Source: Clostridium saccharobutylicum DSM 13864
GTDB lineage: Bacteria > Bacillota > Clostridia > Clostridiales > Clostridiaceae
Reading direction: 5' to 3'
Assembly: GCF_000473995.1 (NCBI RefSeq)
Contig: NC_022571.1
Coordinates: forward strand, 4,805,416 to 4,869,415
DNA length: 64,000 nt
The notes under the pieces were generated by a model. That model ran no database searches. It was not told the DNA's origin and saw only the letters and a list, made by a program, of their open reading frames with translations. The translations under genes and the position numbers were made by a program. Positions within the stretch are counted from its first letter, which is position 1, and every line of letters starts with the position of its first letter. This document shows positions 26,505-35,313 of this stretch, in pieces.

Positions 26505-29328
26505 AATATAAAACTTTTTTTAAGTACTTACCTGTATATGATTCCTCAACTTTACATAATTCTTCTGGTGTTCCTGCTTTAATAAGAGTTCCTCCTTTAT
26601 TTCCTCCCTCTGGACCTAAGTCAATTAAATAATCTGCACATTTTATCATATCTAAATTATGTTCTATTACAACTACAGTATTTCCTGCATCGACTAATCT
26701 TTGAAGTATTTCTATTAATCTGCTAACATCATCTATATGTAATCCTGTTGTTGGTTCATCTAATATATATAAAGTCTTTCCTGTACTTCTCTTAGATAAT
26801 TCATAAGCTAATTTAATTCTTTGGGCTTCTCCACCTGATAATTGAGTCGATGGCTGCCCTAATCTAATATACCCTAATCCTACATCATTTAATGTTTTCA
26901 GTTTATTTTCAATTCTAGGTATATTCTCAAAGAACTTCAATGCTTCTTCAACTGTCATATTAAGCACATCATCTATATTTTTCCCTTTATATTTTACTTC
27001 TAAAGTTTCTCTATTATATCTCTTTCCCTTGCAAACTTCACATGGCACATATACATCAGATAAAAATTGCATTTCAATTTTTATAATTCCATCTCCAGAA
27101 CAAGCTTCACATCTTCCGCCTTTTACATTAAAACTAAATCTTCCTGGTTTATAACCTCTCATTTTAGCCTCTTGTGTTTGTGAAAATAATTCTCTTATTA
27201 TATCAAATGTACCTGTATAAGTAGCAGGATTAGAACGAGGAGTTCTACCTATAGGACTTTGATTTATATCTATTATTTTATCTATGTTCTCATATCCAAT
27301 TATTTCTTTATGCTTTCCTACTGGATTCTTACTCTTATTTACAATTTTATTTAATCCTTTATATAGTATTTCATTTACTAAAGTGCTTTTACCAGAACCT
27401 GAAACTCCTGTAACTGTAGTTAGTGTTCCAAGCGGAATAGTTATATTTATATTCTTTAAATTATTTTCCTTAGCTCCAACAACTTTTATCTTTTGTCCAT
27501 TTCCTTTTCTTCTTTGCTCTGGTACTTTAATTAATTTTTTTCCTGTCAGATATTGACCTGTTATTGATTTTTCGCAAGATTTAATATGATCAATATCTCC
27601 AGCAGCCACAACTTCTCCGCCATGTTCACCTGCTCCTGGTCCAATATCAACTATATAATCCGCCTCTTTTATAGTATCTTCATCATGTTCTACAACAACT
27701 ACTGTATTACCTACATCTCTTAAATTTTTTAACGTATGTATTAATCTGTCATTATCTCTCTGATGTAATCCAATACTAGGTTCGTCTAGTATATATAATA
27801 CACCCATAAGGGATGAACCTATTTGAGTTGCTAATCTAATTCTTTGAGATTCACCTCCTGATAAAGTTCCTGAATTTCTTGATAAAGTTAAATAATCAAG
27901 GCCTACATCTAATAGGAACTGTAATCTGTTTCTAATTTCTTTTATAATTTGTTCACTAATAATTTTATTCTTCTTGGAAAATTCTATTCCATTAATAAAA
28001 TCTAATTCATCTTTTATAGACATACTTGTTAATTCAAATATATTTTTTCCTCCAACAGTAACAGCCAATGCTTCCTTCTTAAGTCTAGCCCCTTTACACT
28101 TAGGACAAAAATCATCGCTCATATATTGTTCAATATCAGTTTTTATTACATCTGAATTAGTCTCTCTATATCTTCTCTTTAGACCATTTATTTCCCCTTC
28201 AAAAGCATAATTGTATGTTGCTTTAATTCCATCCTTAACATAGTCAACTTTAATTTTTTTACCATCAGTTCCATATAGCAATAAATCAACATATTTTTTA
28301 TCCAAATCTTTTATAGGAATATTCAATTGTAATCCATAATCTCTTTCTAGAGCTTTAAGTATAGCATAAGTCCACGAATCCTCTTTTAATCTTCCACTTC
28401 CCCAACTAGCTACTGCACCTTCCAGAATACTTAGCTCTTTATTTGGAATTACTAAGTTTTCATCTATTTCAATTAAAGTTCCAAGACCATCGCAGTAATC
28501 ACACTTACCAAACGGAGAATTAAATGAAAATAATCTAGGTGCTAACTCGCCTATACTTATCCCACACTCTGGACAAGCAAATTTTTCACTAAATAAATTT
28601 TCTTCTCCACCAACTATACTAGCAATTACTAATCCCTCGCCTATTTTTAAAGAAGCTTCTATTGACTCTGTAAGTCTTCCTTCAATTCCATCTTTTATAA
28701 CAATTCTATCTATAACAGCTTCAATATTATGTTTCTTATTTTTATCTAATTTAATTTCTTCTTCAGTCAAATCATAGATTTCTCCATCAATTCTAGCCCT
28801 TATGTATCCATTTTTCTTTATATTTTCTATTAACTTTTCGTGAGTTCCTTTTCTCCCTCTAACCATAGGAGCTAATATTTGAAGTTTAGTTTTATCCCCA
28901 TAGCTCATTATCTTATCCACAATTTGATCAACAGATTGTTGAGTAATTTCTTTACCACACTTTGGACAATGTGGAACTCCAACTCTTGCATAAAGTAATC
29001 TTAAATAATCATATATTTCTGTTATTGTTCCAACTGTGGATCTAGGATTTTTGCTTGTAGTTTTTTGATCTATTGATATGGCTGGTGATAATCCCTCTAT
29101 ATATTCAACATCAGGCTTATCCATTTGGCCTAAAAACTGTCTAGCATAAGAAGATAGTGATTCCACATATCTTCTTTGACCTTCTGCATATAATGTATCA
29201 AAAGCTAAAGATGATTTACCTGATCCTGATAATCCTGTAAATACAACTAGCTTATCTCTTGGTATTTCTAAATCAACATTCTTTAAATTATTAACTTTTG
29301 CACCTTTAATTATTATTTTATCGTTCAT
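26503..29328 (-). CDS. uvrA: Excinuclease ABC subunit A
   Basis: 941 residues, the normal length. Two ABC ATPase halves are visible: Walker A GLSGSGKSSLAFD near 31 and GVSGSGKSTLVN near 635, each with its signature (LSGGESQRIRLA; LSGGEAQRIKLA), plus CPKCGKE, CPECG and the CEACSGDG/CEVCKGKR zinc motifs. UvrA scans DNA for lesions and loads UvrB. It follows uvrB by 160 bp in the same direction and has a strong AGGAGGTTT site. The stop codon coincides with the end of a palindromic repeat. Confidence 0.98.
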   Translation of the reverse strand: MNDKIIIKGAKVNNLKNVDLEIPRDKLVVFTGLSGSGKSSLAFDTLYAEGQRRYVESLSSYARQFLGQMDKPDVEYIEGLSPAISIDQKTTSKNPRSTVGTITEIYDYLRLLYARVGVPHCPKCGKEITQQSVDQIVDKIMSYGDKTKLQILAPMVRGRKGTHEKLIENIKKNGYIRARIDGEIYDLTEEEIKLDKNKKHNIEAVIDRIVIKDGIEGRLTESIEASLKIGEGLVIASIVGGEENLFSEKFACPECGISIGELAPRLFSFNSPFGKCDYCDGLGTLIEIDENLVIPNKELSILEGAVASWGSGRLKEDSWTYAILKALERDYGLQLNIPIKDLDKKYVDLLLYGTDGKKIKVDYVKDGIKATYNYAFEGEINGLKRRYRETNSDVIKTDIEQYMSDDFCPKCKGARLKKEALAVTVGGKNIFELTSMSIKDELDFINGIEFSKKNKIISEQIIKEIRNRLQFLLDVGLDYLTLSRNSGTLSGGESQRIRLATQIGSSLMGVLYILDEPSIGLHQRDNDRLIHTLKNLRDVGNTVVVVEHDEDTIKEADYIVDIGPGAGEHGGEVVAAGDIDHIKSCEKSITGQYLTGKKLIKVPEQRRKGNGQKIKVVGAKENNLKNINITIPLGTLTTVTGVSGSGKSTLVNEILYKGLNKIVNKSKNPVGKHKEIIGYENIDKIIDINQSPIGRTPRSNPATYTGTFDIIRELFSQTQEAKMRGYKPGRFSFNVKGGRCEACSGDGIIKIEMQFLSDVYVPCEVCKGKRYNRETLEVKYKGKNIDDVLNMTVEEALKFFENIPRIENKLKTLNDVGLGYIRLGQPSTQLSGGEAQRIKLAYELSKRSTGKTLYILDEPTTGLHIDDVSRLIEILQRLVDAGNTVVVIEHNLDMIKCADYLIDLGPEGGNKGGTLIKAGTPEELCKVEESYTGKYLKKVLY

Positions 29329-29349
29329 CGCCTAAACCTCCTCAATTCA

Positions 29350-29384
29350 GTTAACGGTTAACAAGTAACAGCTAACAGTTATAT
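29350..29384. repeat. Heptamer tandem repeat between uvrB and uvrA
   Basis: Five consecutive 7-nt units: GTTAACG, GTTAACA, AGTAACA, GCTAACA, GTTATAT. Degenerate but in strict register. Confidence 0.6.
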
Positions 29385-29487
29385 GATTAAATTCTTTCAG
29401 AATTTCTCAAAATACATTTTTATTCAAATATCATTCAATGTTTTGTTCATAATTACTAATTCTATATTCTAAATTAATCTTTAATTG

Positions 29488-31455
29488 TCAATTTTTTAAT
29501 CCATTAATAATGTCTCTAAGTTCTGCTGCTCTTTCAAACTGTAAATTCTTAGCCGCTAACATCATCTCTTCAGTGTATTCTTTTATTAACTTATCCTTTT
29601 CTTTCTTTGTAAGTTTTTTATCTTTATCTACTTTATATTCTTCTATTTCTTCTGCAACTTTTGTCGCTTCTATAACATCTCTTACCTCTTTGATTATTGT
29701 AGTTGGAACTATTCCATGTTCTTCATTATATTTCTTTTGTATAACTCTTCTTCTTTCCGTCTCCTTTAGAGCCTTATCAATTGACTTTGTTATTGTATCC
29801 GCATACATTATAACTTTACTTTCTGAATTTCTAGCTGCTCTTCCTATAGTTTGTATTAATGATGTTTCGGATCTTAAAAAGCCTTCCTTATCTGCATCTA
29901 ATATTGCTACTAAAGCAACTTCAGGTATATCTAATCCTTCTCTTAAAAGATTTATTCCTACTAAAACATCATACTCTCCAAGCCTTAACTCTCTTATAAT
30001 CTTCATTCTTTCAATTGTATCAATATCTGAATGCATATATGTTGTTTTAACACCTAATTCAGTTAAATACTTAGTTAAATCTTCTGCCATACGTTTAGTT
30101 AAAGTTGTTATTAAAGTTCTAAATCCACGTTCTTTAGTTTTATTAATTTCTCCGTATAAATCATCTATTTGTCCTTTAATTGGTCTTATAATAATTTCTG
30201 GATCTAATAACCCTGTAGGCCTAATAATTTGTTCTGCAATCTCTTCTGAATGATCTAACTCATATGCTGAAGGAGTTGCACTTACAAATACCACTTGATT
30301 AATTTTCTTTTCAAATTCTTCAAACTTTAGTGGTCTATTATCATAAGCGCATGGTAATCTAAATCCGTATTCAACCAAAGTATTTTTCCTAGATCTATCT
30401 CCTGCATACATAGCTCTAACTTGAGGTAATGTTACATGACTTTCATCTATAAACATTAAAAAATCATCTGGAAAATAATCTAATAAAGTTTTAGGAGGTG
30501 TTCCTGGTGATCTTTTATCAAAAATTCTAGAATAGTTTTCTATTCCACTGCAATATCCCATTTCCTTTATCATTTCAATATCAAAATTTGTCCTTTGCCT
30601 TAGCCTCTGAGCTTCCAAAAGCTTATCTTGAGAATTGAGTTCTTTCAATCTATCTTCAAGTTCATCCTCAATAATTCCCATTGATTCTTCTATTGTTTCT
30701 CTCGAAGTTGCAAAGTGAGATGCTGGCGTTATAGCTACATGATTTCTTTCACCTAATATGGAGCCTGTTAGCACATCAAATTCCCTAATTCTATCAATTT
30801 CATCTCCAAAGAATTCAATCCTGATTCCCTTATTTGAGGATGATGCTGGAATTATATCCAATGAATCGCCTCTAACTCTAAAAGTTCCTCTAGAGAAATC
30901 TATATCATTTCGTTCATATTGAATCTCTATAAGTTTTTTTATAATTTCATCTCTCTCTTTTTCCATTCCAGTTCTTAAACTTATAGTTAACTTTTTATAT
31001 TCATCAGGATTACCTAATCCATATATACACGAAACAGATGCAACAATTATTACATCTCTTCTTTCAAATAAAGCTGATGTAGCTGAATGCCTTAACTTAT
31101 CTATTTCATCATTTATGGAAGCATCCTTTTCAATAAATGTATCTGTTTGAGGTACATATGCTTCTGGTTGATAATAATCATAGTATGATACAAAATATTC
31201 AACTATATTATCTGGAAAAAATTCCTTAAACTCAGAACATAACTGTGCTGCTAAAGTTTTGTTATGCGCTAAAATTATAGTAGGTCTTTGAAGCTTTTCT
31301 ATAACATTTGCCATAGTAAATGTTTTTCCCGATCCAGTTACTCCTAGCAATGTTTGACCTCTACTATTCTTTTGTATTGAATTTACCAATTTATCAATAG
31401 CCTGTGGTTGATCACCTGTTGGCTTAAATTTAGAATGTATCTTGAATTCTCCCAT
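29488..31455 (-). CDS. uvrB: Excinuclease ABC subunit B
   Basis: 655 residues. Helicase-type Walker A GVTGSGKTFTMAN near 39, the beta-hairpin YYDYYQPEAYVP (about 93-104), DESHVT, and the SF2 motif VI QTIGRAARN are present, with a C-terminal UVR domain (about 620-655) that contacts UvrC. It verifies damage and directs incision. GGAGGTAATGTC precedes the ATG. A LexA-type box overlaps its transcription start, so uvrB-uvrA should be SOS-inducible. Confidence 0.98.
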   Translation of the reverse strand: MGEFKIHSKFKPTGDQPQAIDKLVNSIQKNSRGQTLLGVTGSGKTFTMANVIEKLQRPTIILAHNKTLAAQLCSEFKEFFPDNIVEYFVSYYDYYQPEAYVPQTDTFIEKDASINDEIDKLRHSATSALFERRDVIIVASVSCIYGLGNPDEYKKLTISLRTGMEKERDEIIKKLIEIQYERNDIDFSRGTFRVRGDSLDIIPASSSNKGIRIEFFGDEIDRIREFDVLTGSILGERNHVAITPASHFATSRETIEESMGIIEDELEDRLKELNSQDKLLEAQRLRQRTNFDIEMIKEMGYCSGIENYSRIFDKRSPGTPPKTLLDYFPDDFLMFIDESHVTLPQVRAMYAGDRSRKNTLVEYGFRLPCAYDNRPLKFEEFEKKINQVVFVSATPSAYELDHSEEIAEQIIRPTGLLDPEIIIRPIKGQIDDLYGEINKTKERGFRTLITTLTKRMAEDLTKYLTELGVKTTYMHSDIDTIERMKIIRELRLGEYDVLVGINLLREGLDIPEVALVAILDADKEGFLRSETSLIQTIGRAARNSESKVIMYADTITKSIDKALKETERRRVIQKKYNEEHGIVPTTIIKEVRDVIEATKVAEEIEEYKVDKDKKLTKKEKDKLIKEYTEEMMLAAKNLQFERAAELRDIINGLKN

Positions 31456-31475
31456 GACATTACCTCCGCTTTTTC

Positions 31476-31489
31476 CGAACAGACATTCG
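31476..31489. promoter_or_regulatory. LexA (SOS) box upstream of uvrB
   Basis: CGAACAGACATTCG matches the Gram-positive LexA consensus CGAAC-N4-GTTCG with one mismatch. It starts two bp downstream of the -10 box TATAAT (minus strand, 31491-31496), where LexA would block initiation. Confidence 0.8.
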
Positions 31490-31561
31490 TATTATATGTA
31501 TATTTTACTTTTTCTTATATATTAAGTCAACAAATTATATATCAGATTTTATTTCTCAACT

Positions 31562-31647
31562 AAGGCACACGAAAATAAATCATTACAATATACTTTGCAT
31601 GAAATACTTTGCATGAAAAACCTTAATTTATTATTATTTCATAAATA
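31562..31647. repeat. AGGCACAT repeat remnant upstream of uvrB
   Basis: The left end AAGGCACACGAAAATAAAT is intact; the right arm (TTATTATTATTTCAT) is decayed. It contains a tandem direct repeat of ACTTTGCATGAAA. Confidence 0.5.
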
Positions 31648-31693
31648 ACTGACTAACTAATATTAAAAAAAATAATATGTAAAACATTTCGTA

Positions 31694-31722
31694 TTGACTT
31701 ATTTTTAATTTTATTACATAAT
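31694..31722 (+). promoter_or_regulatory. Promoter of the lysine riboswitch-lysP transcript
   Basis: TTGACT (31694-31699), 17-bp spacer, CATAAT (31717-31722). Predicted start near 31729, about 25 nt before the aptamer. Confidence 0.7.
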
Positions 31723-31751
31723 TATTAAAGATAAACTAATAGGTAGATAAC

Positions 31752-31918
31752 TAAGATAGAGGTGCGGAATTTAAGAGTAGTATTACGGATTTAAGCATAA
31801 CGAAGTAATATGAAAGGAACTTTCGCCGAAGTAAATAGTTGATTGCTTTAATACTATTTACTGGTTTTATGTAAAATATGCATAAAACTGTCACAAAATA
31901 ATTTGTGGAGAGCTATTT
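31752..31918 (+). promoter_or_regulatory. Lysine riboswitch (L box)
   Basis: The plus strand carries the conserved L-box elements in order: AGAGGTGCGGAATTTAAGAG, then GAAAGGAACTTTCGCCGAAG, ACTGG, AAACTGTCA and the closing GTGGAGAGCTAT. All junction segments of the lysine aptamer are present. A terminator follows before lysP, making it an OFF switch at high lysine. Confidence 0.95.
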
Positions 31919-31973
31919 TCAATGGAAATATACCCAATTTTTCATATTATTTTAATATGCAACTTTGGTATTT

Positions 31974-32005
31974 ATGTCATGAATATGCTTTCATGGCATT
32001 TTTTA
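31974..32005 (+). terminator. Riboswitch-controlled terminator before lysP
   Basis: ATGTCATGAA pairs with TTCATGGCAT (one G-T wobble) and is followed by TTTTTT. It lies 55 nt downstream of the lysine aptamer. Confidence 0.8.
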
Positions 32006-32019
32006 TTGTATAAATATTT

Positions 32020-32072
32020 AGGTACATTCAAAAAATAACAAATCACTTGCCATAGATATTTTCATGTGCCTT
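32020..32072. repeat. AGGCACAT palindromic repeat, minimal copy upstream of lysP
   Basis: AGGTACATTCAAAAAATAAC joined through CAAATCACTTGCCATAG to TATTTTCATGTGCCT. It separates the riboswitch terminator from the lysP ribosome-binding site. Confidence 0.7.
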
Positions 32073-32128
32073 ATTCATTATCTTAGTTTCTTACTTATGT
32101 ATTTTAAATCATAAGGAGAGTAGACAAA

Positions 32129-33562
32129 ATGGATGAAAAAAATAATGAATTAAAAAGAGGTCTAAAAGCACGTCACTTAAACATGATTGCTTTGGGTGGT
32201 TCCATTGGAACAGGAATATTTGTTGCTATGGGAGACACATTAAATCAAGCTGGACCTGGTGGTGCATTATTAGCTTATGCGTTAATAGGTATTATGGTGT
32301 ACTTTTTAATAACTAGTTTGGGTGAAATGGCAACGCACATGCCAATCTCTGGTTCCTTCAGTTCATATGCAACTAAATTTATAGATCCAGCACTTGGATT
32401 TGCACTTGGCTGGAATTATTGGTACAACTGGGCTATCACAGTAGCTGCCGAAATGGTTGCTGGTTCTTTAATAATGAAATATTGGTTCCCTAATGTTAGC
32501 GGATTTATTTGGAGTATAATATTCTTAGTGATAATAGTTGGCTTGAACATTCTCTCATCAAAAGCTTATGGCGAATCAGAATATTGGTTTGCAGGAATCA
32601 AAGTAGTTACAGTTATTATATTTTTAATAGTTGGCGTTTTAATGATTGTTGGTATAATGGGAGGAAGCAAAATAGGCTTTCATAACTATGTTGTAGATGA
32701 TGGTCCATTTCATGGTGGTATTAAATCTATCTTTGCTATATTTTTAATTGCTGGTTTCTCATTCCAAGGAACTGAACTTATCGGAATCGCTGCTGGTGAA
32801 AGTGAAAATCCTGATAAAACTATTCCTAAAGCTATAAAATCTATATTTTGGAGAATATTAATATTCTATTTAGGAACAATAATTATTTTAGGTGCTATAA
32901 TTCCATTTACTGAAGCAAGTGTTGATACAAGTCCATTTACAATGGTATTTGAAAAAGCTGGTGTTGCTGGTGCTGCTTCATTAATGAATGCTATCATATT
33001 AACTTCTGTATTATCTGCTGGTAATTCAGGTATGTATGCGTCAACAAGAATGCTTTTCTCAATGGCTAAAGAAGGTATGGCTCCTAAAATCTTTGCAAAA
33101 ACTAATAAACGTGGTGTGCCTGTTAATGCTTTGATTTTAACTACTTTAGTTGCTTCTGCTTGTTTCTTAACTGGAATCTATGCAGAAAGTACAGTTTATG
33201 TATGGATAGTTGCGGCATCTGGACTTGCTGGATTTATAGCTTGGGTTGGTATAGCTATATGTCACTATAGATTTAGAAAAGCATTCGTTCATCAAGGTAG
33301 AGATTTAAAAACATTAAAGTATAAAGCTATATGGTACCCTTTTGGACCTATATTAGCATTATTAATGTGTATAATTATAATTCTAGGACAAGGTTACTCA
33401 TGTATAAAGCCTGATGGAGTTGATTGGCAAGGCTTAATTGCTTCTTACATAGGAATTCCATTATTCGTTGTTTTATATTTATGGTATAAAATCAAACATA
33501 AAACTAAAGTCATTCCTTTAGATAAAGTTGATCTTGATTTCTCTGAAGAAATAAAATATTAG
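32129..33562 (+). CDS. lysP: Lysine-specific permease (APC superfamily)
   Basis: 477 residues with twelve predicted membrane segments. The N-terminal ALGGSIGTGIFVAMG is the conserved helix-1 loop of amino-acid permeases of the AAT family; GFSFQGTELIGIAAGE is the helix-6 motif. Lysine specificity is inferred from the lysine riboswitch immediately upstream, which controls transport or biosynthesis genes. It is one of only two plus-strand genes in the window and is monocistronic. AAGGAGAG lies 9 nt before the ATG. Confidence 0.92.
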   Translation: MDEKNNELKRGLKARHLNMIALGGSIGTGIFVAMGDTLNQAGPGGALLAYALIGIMVYFLITSLGEMATHMPISGSFSSYATKFIDPALGFALGWNYWYNWAITVAAEMVAGSLIMKYWFPNVSGFIWSIIFLVIIVGLNILSSKAYGESEYWFAGIKVVTVIIFLIVGVLMIVGIMGGSKIGFHNYVVDDGPFHGGIKSIFAIFLIAGFSFQGTELIGIAAGESENPDKTIPKAIKSIFWRILIFYLGTIIILGAIIPFTEASVDTSPFTMVFEKAGVAGAASLMNAIILTSVLSAGNSGMYASTRMLFSMAKEGMAPKIFAKTNKRGVPVNALILTTLVASACFLTGIYAESTVYVWIVAASGLAGFIAWVGIAICHYRFRKAFVHQGRDLKTLKYKAIWYPFGPILALLMCIIIILGQGYSCIKPDGVDWQGLIASYIGIPLFVVLYLWYKIKHKTKVIPLDKVDLDFSEEIKY

Positions 33563-33600
33563 ATAACAACTTAAGTTTTTGAATTATGTGGTAACTTACC

Positions 33601-33840
33601 GAAAGAAAGGTGGATCTTTTACTCGGTTGCTAGATAATTAGGTTGTGTATTTCTAACAGTAAAAGTTGTACTATTCTCGCATGCTCCCATGACAAGCGCT
33701 CACTGAGAAAGTTCGAAGAACGAAATGCAAAATTTCGATTCTCACTTTTGTGACAGACAAGACTGATACAACTTTTACTGAAGAAATACTACAGCCAAAT
33801 TATCAACGCAACACTCCGTAAAAGATCCACCTTTCTTTCT
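33601..33840. repeat. 240-bp long inverted repeat, unrelated to the AGGCACAT family
   Basis: Perfect 22-bp ends (33601-33622 and 33818-33839; GAAAGAAAGGTGGATC... inverted) are continued by imperfect arms for another 50 bp or so (AACAGTAAAAGTTGTA / TACAACTTTTACTGA). The apex holds AGCGCTCACTGAG and the palindrome AAATGCAAAATTTCG. It has no ORF. It could be a non-autonomous transposon or a strong bidirectional structure at the lysP 3' end. Confidence 0.85.
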
Positions 33841-33929
33841 AGTATTGAATGTATTTCAAAGTTTAAATCTAATTCAGAATTTATTTAGCTATATAAGATT
33901 ACTTGTTGATATTAAAAGTTATAATGACA

Positions 33930-33965
33930 AATTATTTGGACTTATTATTTATTTTCATGTACCTA
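33930..33965. repeat. AGGCACAT repeat, isolated right terminus
   Basis: GGACTTATTATTTATTTTC followed by ATGTACCT; no left end nearby. It lies 31 bp from the stop codon of the PDZ membrane protein. Confidence 0.55.
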
Positions 33966-33995
33966 AATCAAATTTTCTTCTTTATCATTATATCG

Positions 33996-35300
33996 TTATT
34001 TTCCTTTAAATTTATACTCTTCTTTATCTTTAAGCATCTTTAATATGTTCTTAAAGCTCTCACTATCACCAGATGATATATCTGTTTCATTTACATTTCT
34101 AGGTACCAATGCTATCCCAAGTCTCTTGTTATTTTCATGTTTATATTCAAATTCTTTTACAAAACCACTTGAATCCTTAATTGTTAAAATCCCTCTATTT
34201 AAATTTTTTCTTAGAATTGGATATATTTCAGCTTCGGAATTTATATTTGTATTATTTACTAGTAAAATCTTGCTGCCAATATCAATTCCAAAATCTTTTA
34301 TTGGTGAATCTACTGCTATTTCAAGAACGACCAATCCCTCTTCATCACTCACAAATTTAGCACATCTTTTTTCTTCGCTTTTTCTCTGAATATTTAACAT
34401 AAATTCATGAGCAAATGGTGCAAAAATCAACACAGCAATTTCCCCTAAAAGTCCAACTCTCGCTAATTGAGCTACTATAACCAATGATATGCCATATGCA
34501 ACTATGTGAATTCCTGATGATGTAGCTTTTTCTCTTTTAGTTCTTGTAAATGTTACTGTGGAGTATCCTAATATTGCATACATAGGAAATATTGAAAGCA
34601 TTGTATTTGTTATAATATTAAATTCCTGTGCTTTAATTATTGGCCACCAATATGGCATCTCCATTGATATTGGCAAATACTTTAAATTAAAATTATTTAT
34701 AACACCTGAAGTTATTACTGCTACAGATAATGGCCAATATCTTTTAAATGCATATCCCCCTAATATTTTTCCATGTTTATTCGTAAATACCGGAATTGCC
34801 CCTCTATGACCATCAATCATTACCAGAACTCCTTCAATAATATGAAAAATACCTATAAATATCATTAAATATAATATATCTATATTAAAAATTTTCAAAT
34901 CTGATAATTGAGTAATATAAAAACTAACTGCTTTAATTATGATGCTCAACATTCCCAAAATTGCTCCTGAGTATGAAAAACATATCATTCTTGGCCTTAT
35001 AAGCATTAACAGTATAGAAGTTAAAAATAAAAAAATGATATCAGATATATCCTTAAAAACTACTCCTAATCCTGTTAATATTATACTCCCTAATGTTCCT
35101 CCTATAATTCCCAAAACAATTTGAGATAGTGTAAGTTCAATAGATGAATTTACACTACCTCCTAAAATTATTTTTTGCATTGTTATTGTTTTATTATTTT
35201 TTATATATAACATCATCGATACAATTATTAATATCACTGATAGTGGAGGAGTTATTATAGCTTGAGCTACAGCTCTTAATGGATATATAAATAAATTCAC
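33996..35300 (-). CDS. PDZ-domain polytopic membrane protein, MinJ-like
   Basis: 434 residues: about eight membrane segments to residue 310, then a C-terminal PDZ domain (about 320-400; VLEIAVDSPIKDFGIDIGSKI). In B. subtilis the ftsE-ftsX-ctpB gene group is followed by minJ (yvjD), a multi-pass protein with a C-terminal PDZ domain that connects DivIVA to MinD. The same order here makes this a MinJ-type candidate; orthology is inference. The start codon is GTG, 9 nt after GGGGG. Its stop is 31 bp from a repeat terminus. 13 bp separate it from ctp. Confidence 0.72.
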   Translation of the reverse strand: MNLFIYPLRAVAQAIITPPLSVILIIVSMMLYIKNNKTITMQKIILGGSVNSSIELTLSQIVLGIIGGTLGSIILTGLGVVFKDISDIIFLFLTSILLMLIRPRMICFSYSGAILGMLSIIIKAVSFYITQLSDLKIFNIDILYLMIFIGIFHIIEGVLVMIDGHRGAIPVFTNKHGKILGGYAFKRYWPLSVAVITSGVINNFNLKYLPISMEMPYWWPIIKAQEFNIITNTMLSIFPMYAILGYSTVTFTRTKREKATSSGIHIVAYGISLVIVAQLARVGLLGEIAVLIFAPFAHEFMLNIQRKSEEKRCAKFVSDEEGLVVLEIAVDSPIKDFGIDIGSKILLVNNTNINSEAEIYPILRKNLNRGILTIKDSSGFVKEFEYKHENNKRLGIALVPRNVNETDISSGDSESFKNILKMLKDKEEYKFKGK

Positions 35301-35313
35301 CGTACTTATCCCC

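Noticed and set aside
29510..30253. 247-codon plus-strand frame opposite uvrB
   Set aside because: Long Ser/Leu-rich frame arising from the complementary codon bias of uvrB; no initiation signal.
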